Position numbers and translations under genes: made by a program
The notes under the pieces: model-generated
The model's database searches: none
What the model was told of the DNA's origin: nothing
Seen by the model: the letters and a program-made list of their open reading frames with translations, nothing else
Assembly (NCBI RefSeq): GCF_000341285.1
Contig: NW_005178417.1
Span: 1-64,000 of the forward strand
Reading direction: 5' to 3'
Origin: Galdieria sulphuraria
Taxonomy: Eukaryota > Rhodophyta > Bangiophyceae > Galdieriales > Galdieriaceae
Length of the DNA: 64,000 nucleotides
Shown here: positions 55,893-64,000 of the stretch, one piece after another
Layout: the number at the start of each line of letters is the position of its first letter
Numbering within the stretch: position 1 is the stretch's first letter

Positions 55893-58447
55893 TTAATCCG
55901 ACAATTTGCTAAGTTTGGTTTCTAAAGCTTCCAGATCATGCTCTAACTGTTGTACAGCCTCGTTTGTCAATTCAAGTTCCTTGCACTTTTCTATTATCTT
56001 CTTTGTGTGTAATTTCGACGAATAACAAGAAACGGTGTCACCAGAATCGATGCAAAGTATGTTTAAACGAAAAGTAGCCTTCAACATTTTTTCCAACGAT
56101 TTCTCATCATTCCACCACACTCGTCCACTTAAACACCTTATCTAAGTGCACAAACAACAAAATGTAAAAAAATTCTCCAATAAAGATTGATTGAATTTAC
56201 CTGTTTCTGCAAATCTGCAATCTCCTGCTCAAAATAACCAGCTGCGTGATGCAAGTTTGCAGATGCTTCCCATACATTAGGATCTGAAGATACCATACTC
56301 GAAATTCTTCCCACAAGTTTCAACACTCTCTTGCACATTCTCAATAACAATTCATTTCCATTCTCTTGAACCATTTCAGAGATGACATTTTCAACCAAAG
56401 TGACAAGTTGCTCTGAATATATTCCATCCCGACCGCGAAGTTCCACTAAAGCTTCTAACGCATTTAAGGAATGGCCCAATTCTCCTTCCACTACAAGAGA
56501 CACCATTAACAAGTTTTCCCATATCTTCCAAGATTCTCGTTTGTGCTTTACAGCTTGTGACAAAGCAAAGAGAGCTTCCTTCTTCTTCTTCAACTGAACA
56601 TAAACTGAAGCTAAATTATTCCAAGCTTCCCCGTTATCAGGCTCCTGTTGGACAACTCTAGTAAACGCATTCGCTGCAAAATTAAGATCTCCTTTGTTTT
56701 GTGCACAGTAACCGAGAAGAAACCAAATATCCGGATAAAGAGCATTAACTGCTAGTGCTTCTAAAAATGAGTCAATTGCTAACTCCCACTGATGATTCTT
56801 CACATATAGCTTTCCCAAAGAACGCATGGCACGAGCAAATCTCCGATTGCTAATATTCCATGATTCCCTATAATGTTTTTCATCACGTGTCAAATCTCCC
56901 AGAATACAATAAAGCCTAGCTTTGGATATTATATCCAGCTCTTGACTGAGCCTTTCATCTATTAACGACATGGCTCTCGAGACATGACCTATGAGACAAC
57001 AACATTCAATCAACTCTTCCCAGCGTTGTAATTTTTCAAATATTTCCATTGCATTCTTTACAAGTCCCATTTTTCCTAAAAACACAGCAAACATCTTTTG
57101 AAGTTCTACTTGGGGAGGAAACGGTAATAAAAATATATATTGCAGTCGTTCTGAAGCATCTGGTTCTTGATTTTGAGTGTAAAGCTCTGAAATGACTTCC
57201 CATTGCTTCAAAACTCGTTCCTGATATCTTCCCTTGTCTTCCTCCATAATGTTTCGAATGATCAATACTGTGCTTCTTATACTACTGTTCTTACATGAAG
57301 AATCGGTTATCAACCTTTGGATAGTTGACAGGACGAATTCATCCGACAAACTATCTCCTTTGGGTCTACTTTGCATCGATAAATACGCACTCATAATAAG
57401 AAGTACTTGTTCTATATCACTTAGTGGAAGACTTCCACTGTCCTCAGAATCAAAAATAATGCCTCCAAGTGCATCTGAATCTACTAAAGGAATATTTGGT
57501 GGCACGAGAATAGCCGAATCACGAGACTTGTCTTTTGCTATTGGAAGAACTTCTTGAGAAAAACGGGACTCATGTGAAATCCAAAGCTGTGCTAGAGAAC
57601 GTTCTTGATATTTCATTCTTCTTCCAAGCTTTCCGGTACTCTTTAGCGAAAAACCTATACAATCCATACTTAAAGCCAAAACATTTTTTGCGAGTGAGTA
57701 CTTTTCATGAGAACAAAGAAAAAGAAATATCTCTAACAGAAACATACAACGAAGACTTTCGTCAAGAAAATCTTGTTTCCAAGTCAGCAAAGATGCTGAC
57801 TCTAAGTTGGAATCAACCTTTTCAAAGACTTGGTCAGCAATGTGACTTGTTTCTAGTCCCAATTGTTCTAGGTCTATATATAGAGAAATTAAATTATGAG
57901 CGTGTTTCTCCAACGTTGGACTCTTTCCACTCAGAATGGTTTGATATACTCTTAAAGTTCGAAAAGCCCACCAACCGAGAAACTTTTCAAGAATTAGAAC
58001 CAATCAAGAGAATACAACAACAATACCTACTTTAAATTCTAGAAATAACTCGTAGTTTTCAACAAGTAAAACATAGGGAACTAGTAGTAGTCCAGGAAAT
58101 TGAACTGAACGATTACAAAATTCACCGTCGATATCCAACTCGGAGCAGTTAACGTTCCTTGCTAGAGAAATCAAAGGAAAGTTTTCCATAGCGTCTAAAT
58201 GAACATAAGGTCCTGTGTAATTCTGTTGCACAAATAGGAAAATACAAGCAACTGCTCCTTGCAAGATTCTTTGTTTTCGGTTGACTGCGGAAGCTTCTTG
58301 AAGCCACTCAAGAAAGCTGTTGTTAATCTTGAGCTGTTCTGAGGACAGTAATTCAAGACATTGACAGAAGTCGTGTGTATTTACTTTATCCAAAAGGTTA
58401 TCACAACAGTCAAAATCGGTTTCACTCGCAATCCTAACATCGACCAT
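55893..58447 (-). CDS. TTC27: TPR protein TTC27 (Emw1)
   Basis: Three exons, about 840 residues. Exon 1 starts MVDVRIASETDFDCCDNLLD; exon 2 carries FLGWWAFRTLRVYQTILSGK, an N-terminal helical part and the TPR array: RFARAMRSLGKLYVKNHQWE, DIWFLLGYCAQNKGDLNFAA, AWNNLASVYVQLKKKKEALF, KRESWKIWENLLMVSL. The segments EAWNNLASVY and SWKIWENL are typical of TTC27, a chaperone-linked protein needed for cell-wall integrity in fission yeast. The last exon ends in a coiled coil (LEHDLEALETKLSKLSD). Convergent with MND1 (73 bases between stops). Confidence 0.85.
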
Positions 58448-58581
58448 TCTTTTCTAATGCATTACCGCCGAAATGACAAATTGCTTTTGTTAAAGTTGGA
58501 TCTTCAGCTCACTTCCTTGTTGGAAGACAAGAAGAACTCACTCATTCCTTCCGTTTTAGAATAGAGACACAAAAACAACTA

Positions 58582-59299
58582 CTATCCGTTACAAACAACG
58601 TCTATCAGATCGTCATTTTCTAGTTCAAGGCTCTCAGCTGTACTGTCAGAACTCACTACACGCCCGTCAAAATACAGCACAGTGTTCGACTCTGAAAGAC
58701 CCCATCTTTTACAGCACGCCATAAGCAACGTCCTCATAGTGGTACTCTATGGGTGATATAGACAATTTATCGAAAGAAATAAAAAACCCACCAACCCTGC
58801 GAATGCAAAAAACTTCTTTCAAACTTGCTGACTGCAATTTTACAATAATGTTGTCCAGGTTTTCACTATTGGTTGAAGCCAACTGCACAGAGTTATCTAA
58901 AGGGTCACAAGGAGCTGCGTCAACTTCGTCTAGAAGTTTAAAACGACGTCTATTTTCTTCAAGCTTCAAAAGGAGCCCCTCAAACTCGTGAAACTTCTTA
59001 GTTCTATCGAGGGCGTCTTCCGAACAATTGTCTTGAAGTTTTTTAGAATCTTCCTTTAAGCCACCACGAGGCCTCCTGTTGGGCTTATCCTGTAATATCG
59101 AAGGATTCGTTCTTTTCCCTTTTCCAACTCTGCCAAACTTCACTTCTTCTATTCCTGAAGATGAGGAGGAAGAGGAGGAAGGAGTAGACGGTACAACTAC
59201 AAATAAGGTAAACCATGTTATTTAAAACCTTCATCTAAGATTCTCACCATCGTCAAACTTGCGGGGCAGAAAAAATATGTCATCTTCATGAGACTCCAT
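58582..59299 (-). CDS. Rad60/NIP45-type SUMO-like domain protein
   Basis: Family members act in SUMO-dependent genome maintenance. Three exons. The start at 59299 gives MESHEDDIFFLPRKFDD; the second exon has a poly-Ser run and basic KGKRTNPSILQDKPNRRPRG. The SUMO-like domain crosses the last intron (after ATTCGCAGG): NIIVKLQSASLKEVFCIRR, STTMRTLLMACCKRWGLSES, TVLYFDGRVVSSDSTAESLE, LENDDLIDVVCNG. It ends without a GG processing site, as expected for Rad60-SLD. About 220 residues, with one such domain visible rather than two. An upstream minus ORF of 64 codons (59286-59480) overlaps its start. Confidence 0.75.
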
Positions 59300-59480
59300 C
59301 GCTCAATTGCAGAATCCAGAGGTTCATCTGCTCATCAATTTGACCAATTATCTTTTGACAATCGGCGAAATTGGCGCGAAAGGGCAAACTAGAAATTTCC
59401 CTCCAAAAGTTGTGCAAAACTTCATAGGTGTATAGCTTTTTCCTGTAGCTCATTGTTGAATCTTCATTACTGCTCCACAT
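59286..59480 (-). other. 64-codon ORF overlapping the SUMO-like gene start (possible uORF)
   Basis: MWSSNEDSTMSYRKKLYTYE... ends QLSDGVS, with its TGA 10 bases past the ATG of the downstream gene, in another frame. It could be a translated upstream ORF, a small helical protein, or chance. It contains the E2F-like element at 59371. Confidence 0.25.
59371..59381 (-). promoter_or_regulatory. E2F-like site upstream of the SUMO-like gene
   Basis: TTTCGCGCCAA on the minus strand matches TTTSSCGC exactly, 72 bases before the ATG at 59299 and about 185 from the divergent CXC-protein start. Confidence 0.45.
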
Positions 59481-59564
59481 TATTTCTATATATACTTGGT
59501 TTCATGGAACGTTTTGTTAAGGGTATCATTTTAGGAAAAATTTAAAGAAATCAGTGACTTTTCT

Positions 59565-61053
59565 TATGGAGCCAATATCTAAGGACGACGTGTATGGAGG
59601 TTTCTCTACAGTTGAAAACTGCGACAGTTCAATGCAGTGCGATAATAGCTTACTTTTTGGAGGTAACAAGTTCAAGAATTTGGAGCTTTTATGCAACTAA
59701 CAATAACTTGACTAGACTTGCAACTTTCACCTATAACTTCTTCCGTCAAACCATCCCCAGCAAAGTCCAATGTGGTTGATAGCAGTATCACCTCTGAGTC
59801 TTTCTTCCCTTTAGCTTTACAGTGTTCCTGGTTTAATTCTCCGGATGATGAGTTGGATGAGGATACTATAGGGAACAAATATATCTTGGATCCTGGCTTA
59901 ACCCCAGAAAGGTATTGAAAGTCTTAAGCATTAGCCTAATATTTAACGTTATTTCCTTAAAGGCCTAATAGAGATACATTTTTTTCTATTAACAGCGTTA
60001 CTCCAATACATCAAATGACTTTTGGCTCTCCTTTCTCTAAGCATGCCCATGTACAAAGCTTTTCATATAGATCTTTCTCTATAAGTGGCAGCAATGAACT
60101 GGAATCAGCTCGAGCCAAATTGAATCAAATTTTTGAAGAAACTCCAACAGATGACAATTATGACGAAACAATCGAAGAAACGTTTTCCTCTTTGCGTAAG
60201 AGCAATTCAAGTCCGAATGAATTGAGAGCTTTTGATTTTTCAAAACTTCATACAGATGAGAGGCACTTCTTGAAACGCAATATCACCTTGAGATGGAAGA
60301 GAAAACAGGCTTTGGAAGCCTCAGAAGGCAACAAATCCTTGAGAGAGACAGAACACAAGCAAACCTGTGTGGAATCTCGACGAACAACAAGTTCCACAGA
60401 GTCGACCGAGCGAGACAATCCGTGCAACGTGCAATTCAAAGACGAACTAGATCTCTTTGATAGCAGTACACCAGATCTTGAGTCAAGTTCCTCTTCTATT
60501 CTCGAAGATGCGTCAGGTTCAACTCCATTTTTGATTGAAAACAGCACATCTTACAATTACCGGAGAACGAGACAGCCGTTGCTTACTCTCAACAACAAAT
60601 TGAACGTTGGAAGCAATCCGTGCAACTGCAAAAGAAGTCAGTGCCTTAAATTATACTGTGAATGTTTCGCTTCGGGCTCTTACTGCACAAGCAAGTGCAA
60701 GTGTAACGGCTGCAAAAATAATGGAGATAATGCTAATCATGTCAAAACTGCAAGGGAACGTACTCTTGAACGCAATCCTCGTGCTTTCTCTCCAAAAATA
60801 TCGGAATCTACTGCTGCTGTTACGGTATGTTTCAAGTGTTCTTATTGGATATTCCAGTTGAACCTTTCAATAGGAAGAAGGGCAGGTGTTGCGCGTTGCA
60901 GCCCATCACCGAGGCTGTAACTGCAAAAGGTCCAACTGTAGAAAGAAATACTGTGAATGCTTCCAAGCGGGAGTTCCTTGCGGTGATAATTGCAAGTGCG
61001 TTGACTGCAAAAACCAAAGTTCTCTTAGTTTGCTGAAAAACACAGCCATGTAA
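59565..61053 (+). CDS. CXC-domain protein of the LIN54/TSO1 (tesmin) family
   Basis: DNA-binding subunit type of MuvB/DREAM complexes, recognising CHR elements. Four exons: [20 protein letters not shown], then a Ser/Thr-rich region, then two cysteine-rich CXC repeats: [20 protein letters not shown] with [14 protein letters not shown], and [20 protein letters not shown] with [13 protein letters not shown], joined by the conserved [10 protein letters not shown] spacer. The second repeat lies across the last intron (after GTTACG), reading [14 protein letters not shown]. All CXC cysteines are present. Ends LLKNTAM. About 430 residues. Confidence 0.87.
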
Positions 61054-61109
61054 ATGAATATGTTTTGGGATGTCACTTGTAACAAAAGTACGCAATTTCT
61101 TCAAATAAA

Positions 61110-62483
61110 ATGAAGATTCAAATAGACCAATTGACTTCTTCAACTCAAAGCCTTGAAGACTCGGACTATGTTGGTGCTGTCGTAGTCTTCTTGTGCACAA
61201 TAACTTTAGTTATTTGGCAACCTGGGGGCATGGGAATTGGCTGGAGTGCTCTAGGTGGTGCAGCTCTGGCTCTGTTTACGGGAGTTACTGTTCCCAAAAA
61301 TATTGTTACCATTTTCTCCATCATATGGGACGCAACACTTACCTTTGTATCGTTGATAGTTATATCTTTATTGTTGGATGAGTGTGGGTTCTTTCACTGG
61401 ACTGCGATTCTACTAGCAAAAGCAGCTCGTGGGAAGGTCGTAATCCTATTTCCGTTGTTAATATTGCTAGGAGCTTTTGTATCTGCTTTTTTTGCCAATG
61501 ACGGCACTGCACTGATACTTACTCCGATAGTTCTTAAAATTCTCAACTCTCTTAATATGGAATATTCCGAGAGAAGAGCTTTCATAATGTCTGTTGGTTT
61601 CATTGCCGATACTTCTAGCCTTCCTTTGATGATATCCAATCTAGTTAATATTGTTAGTTCAAGTTACTTTTCGCTATCATTTGGTACTTATGCAAAAGTG
61701 ATGATTTTTGTGGATATTATTTCTGTATTGGCTTCATTAATAGCTCTATGGGTATACTTCTTCCGTGACTTGCCAAAATCATATGATGCAGACATTCTCC
61801 CTTCGCCTTTAGCAGTAGTTGTTGATAGGGTTGTTTTCTATTTGGTATTCCCCGTTTTATTCTTGTTATTAATAGCAGACTTTGTTACAACATTGTATGG
61901 TGTTCCCGTTGGGGCAATTACTGCATTTGGTGCAGTAATACTATTATTAGCTGCCCTTAGAGTGTACAACAAATTTCAAGGACGTGTTATTCCAGTCCTA
62001 AAAGTATTAAGAAATGCACCATGGCATGTAGTTCTTTTCAGTATTGGAATGTATTTAGTGGTTTATGGATTACGAAACGCAGGTGTGACGTATCAGATTT
62101 CGCGCTTTCTTTCCATTTTATCATCACATGGAATAATTGTATCCAGTTTAGGGACAGGTTTCTTATCTGCAATAGTTTCTGCAATCATGAACAACCTTCC
62201 CAGTGTACTCATTGTGGCAATATCCATTCAACAGAGCAATCAAGCCAATGTTCATCCTACAAGTTATCGCGGAATGATTTATGCCAACGTTGTAGGATGT
62301 GACCTGGGTCCAAAGTTCACACCTATTGGGAGCTTAGCAACTCTTTTATGGCTGCACGTGTTGGCACAAAATGATTTATATATATCTTGGTGGGACTATT
62401 GTCGTGTTGGATTTGTACTGACTATTCCCGTATTGACCGTTACGTTGGTTTCTCTTGGAGGGTGGTTGTTAGTTATCAAATAA
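61110..62483 (+). CDS. ARSB: Arsenite efflux permease ArsB
   Basis: Expels arsenite (and antimonite) across a membrane, using the membrane potential or with an ArsA ATPase. Single exon of 457 residues with about 12 hydrophobic helices and a bacterial ArsB look: WQPGGMGIGWSALGGAALAL, FFANDGTALILTPIVLKIL, ISNLVNIVSSSYFSLSF, HVVLFSIGMYLVVYGLRNAG, IMNNLPSVLIVAISI, NVVGCDLGPKFTPIGSLATL. The family motif NNLP and the GPKFTPIGSLAT loop are intact. No introns, no N-terminal targeting leader. It starts 56 bases after the CXC gene's stop. Bacterial origin by lateral transfer is likely, in line with reports for Galdieria. Confidence 0.9.
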   Translation: MKIQIDQLTSSTQSLEDSDYVGAVVVFLCTITLVIWQPGGMGIGWSALGGAALALFTGVTVPKNIVTIFSIIWDATLTFVSLIVISLLLDECGFFHWTAILLAKAARGKVVILFPLLILLGAFVSAFFANDGTALILTPIVLKILNSLNMEYSERRAFIMSVGFIADTSSLPLMISNLVNIVSSSYFSLSFGTYAKVMIFVDIISVLASLIALWVYFFRDLPKSYDADILPSPLAVVVDRVVFYLVFPVLFLLLIADFVTTLYGVPVGAITAFGAVILLLAALRVYNKFQGRVIPVLKVLRNAPWHVVLFSIGMYLVVYGLRNAGVTYQISRFLSILSSHGIIVSSLGTGFLSAIVSAIMNNLPSVLIVAISIQQSNQANVHPTSYRGMIYANVVGCDLGPKFTPIGSLATLLWLHVLAQNDLYISWWDYCRVGFVLTIPVLTVTLVSLGGWLLVIK

Positions 62484-62810
62484 CAATAGTTTGGAACGGA
62501 GCATTCGAAGTAGCAAGTTTTCTCATATTTCAAATGTATTTGATATTGACTGGGAGGATCCTGCTTTGTTCGTTGTCTCATTGTTGGAGTGTATTTTTTT
62601 ACTTGGTACAACTTGAATTTTTCTATACGTGAAAAAATGAAAAAGAACTAGACTAGTATTTGTATATTTTTATATACGACAATAAAAAGACGTGATTATG
62701 GCTTTTAGTCATTGAAGATTCCTCATAGGATGACTCTTGGACTAGAAAAAAAAAATTTTTTTCGTCCAACTTTTTTGGTTTGGCTGTTTATATTTACTTG
62801 CCCAAAACGT
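62484..62810. other. Intergenic region after ARSB
   Basis: No gene seen. It includes an A-run at 62745-62756 that, read on the minus strand, is a T-run downstream of the RNA gene. Confidence 0.4.
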
Positions 62811-62814
62811 AATA

Positions 62815-63105
62815 GTTGAATGTGTACGAAGGCCAACGTATCTCACAAGCTCTCTCGAACAGCGTCGTCCCACGTTTCACCACTGCAGTTCGTTTTACGT
62901 TGCTCCTTTATCAGGCCTCACGCGATCTCGAACATCTAATGATAAAGTAGATTTAGCCTTCGCTGAGTCTACTTTACCAGAGCAACAGCCAACGGAGGGC
63001 GCGTTCTCCACGAGAGCCAATGAGAATTGAACCTCAGAATCACATCCTCCTCATTACGCGTCGCTCCCACTTGGGCCACAGCTACCCGTTACAGCAGCCA
63101 GCGAA
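62815..63105 (-). ncRNA. Signal recognition particle RNA (7SL), approximate ends
   Basis: A GC-richer block in AT-rich DNA. Read on the minus strand it has SRP RNA marks in order: a 5' Alu-like loop with TGTAAC (63088-63093); a helix 5 pairing, GCTCTC (63017-63012) with GAGAGC (62854-62849); helix 6 as a strong stem, TAAAGTAGA (62976-62968) with TCTACTTTA, closed by a GC-GAAG-GC tetraloop (62963-62956); and the helix 8 signature GGAGCAACGTAAAAC (62906-62892), which parallels human GGAGCAGGTCAAAAC, followed by GTGGGA (62873-62868). About 290 nt is normal for eukaryotes. Exact 5' and 3' ends are not set; a covariance search would decide. Confidence 0.72.
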
Positions 63106-63119
63106 AGAAGGAGCAGTTT

Positions 63120-64000
63120 TTCTTTATTTGTAATTATGTAAACCGATGTCTTCAGAGTCATAACAAGTTATTATCAAACACCTGTGATATGCGCTGAGTA
63201 CTTCATAGCAATGGATGCTGTGATTACTTTACCATTCCATGTCCAAGGAGTATGAGTTCTAGAGTGACTTAAATGCCGTAATTCTTGACGTCAATTCCTG
63301 AATCATTTCACGAATTGCCGTATATTGCGCGGCCCAAGGAGACCCTCTTTCGAGTTGATACACTTTATTTTACTCGCTATGCTTTTCTTTGGTTTCACAA
63401 TGGAGCATAATGGAAAGATATCTCAATGCCAGAATATAATCTTACTAAAGGTCATCACTCCATTGATACTATTCTATGGATAAACGGCTGTGTTATATAA
63501 CACATTCTTGCGAACGAAATGATTTTCAAAAGAAAGAATGAATTTTTAAAGAAACAGATAGCAGAATTTCCTTAGAATTCGAATTGCTTGAAGTAATATT
63601 CGTCAAAGACAAGACAACCATTTTATTACAAACAGTCATGTCAAATCACTATACTAAAAACTAGTTTGTCTGCCATAGAACGGGTTGATGATCCTTCAGT
63701 TTCCCTTAGTATGAATCAAAATGCTTATTGACTGGCTTCATAATGTCAAAACATCGCAATGTTGCTTTATTCTTCCATATCAACTCAGCATGGTACTCCT
63801 TCTTCAAGGGACGAAATTATCTTAGACACAAGGACGAATAATATCTTCATTCAATATCTACGAAAGTCTAAGAGAATAACATGAACAATTCAAAGGTCGA
63901 CCACTGTTCAAACAGTTTACTTTATCTTGGAGTTGAACACCAAACTAGTTCAACATATATTCCTCTCAAAAGAGAAAAGATGCTGTATCTCTTCATAAAT
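63120..64000. other. Terminal stretch without a convincing gene
   Basis: About 880 bases. The only coding-like item is a minus-strand open stretch at 63259-63360 (YQLERGSPWAAQYTAIREMI, then QELTSRITAFKSL, TAG), which could be the last exon of a gene, but no upstream exons can be joined. The rest is AT-rich. Confidence 0.4.

Noticed and set aside
62993-63085. tRNA gene on the minus strand (GGTTCAATTCT resembles a T-arm and B box)
   Set aside because: The D and anticodon stems do not pair and the T loop would have eight bases. The surrounding signatures fit SRP RNA better.
63259-63360. C-terminal exon of a minus-strand gene (ERGSPWAAQYTAIREMI)
   Set aside because: Coding-like but only 34 codons, and no upstream exon with a matching frame could be found.

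Overview
This is nuclear DNA of a unicellular eukaryote, most probably a cyanidiophycean red alga close to Galdieria. The evidence is: densely packed eukaryotic housekeeping genes on both strands; many very short introns (about 45-60 bases, GTAAG/GTGAG...AG) that can be placed by conserved protein motifs; A+T-rich intergenic DNA; a phycobilin biosynthesis gene (PebA-type ferredoxin-dependent bilin reductase) with a transit-peptide-like leader; and an intronless bacterial-type ArsB arsenite pump, a gene type known to have entered Galdieria from bacteria. The species call is inference; no database was searched.

Layout. 0-6 kb: a DCN1-like neddylation factor and a divergent ABC ATPase whose start codons overlap, a 3-ketoacyl-CoA reductase and a nonaspanin. 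6-16 kb: an unknown protein, GINS subunit SLD5, OST1/ribophorin I, APC/C subunit CDC27, proteasome RPN10, an unknown membrane protein and the mitochondrial processing peptidase beta subunit. 16-26 kb: an unknown secreted protein, an AT-rich gap of about 1 kb, a WW plus SAC3-domain protein, WD40 protein IPI3/WDR18, an SBP2-like L7Ae-domain protein, an FZL-type dynamin GTPase and RPB7. 26-36 kb: a ClpB/Hsp78 disaggregase, a SANT-like protein, a small two-helix membrane protein, an E2F-family factor and trehalose-6-phosphate phosphatase. 35-47 kb: an SMP-C2 lipid-transfer protein, PebA, two poorly known nuclear-type proteins, a GH30 glycosidase, acetyl-CoA acetyltransferase, LSM4, PRP38, RPL3 and two small proteins. 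48-62.5 kb: a SufE-MnmA fusion, cohesin acetyltransferase ECO1, CACTIN, GCP4, MND1, TTC27, a Rad60-type SUMO-like protein, a LIN54/TSO1 CXC protein and ArsB. 62.8-63.1 kb: a probable SRP (7SL) RNA gene on the minus strand. The rest to 64 kb shows no convincing gene.

There are no operons, CRISPR arrays, rRNA genes or recognisable transposons. Many gene pairs are divergent with about 35-150 bases between starts, or convergent with tens of bases between stops. Cell-cycle and chromosome genes are frequent (SLD5, CDC27, E2F, ECO1, GCP4, MND1, Rad60-like, LIN54-like), and several carry E2F-like sites close to their starts; a palindromic TTGGCGCCA abuts the start codons of the E2F, GCP4 and thiolase genes. 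The strongest candidate for something undescribed is the fusion of a SufE sulfur-acceptor domain to the tRNA thiolase MnmA at 48.3-50.5 kb.
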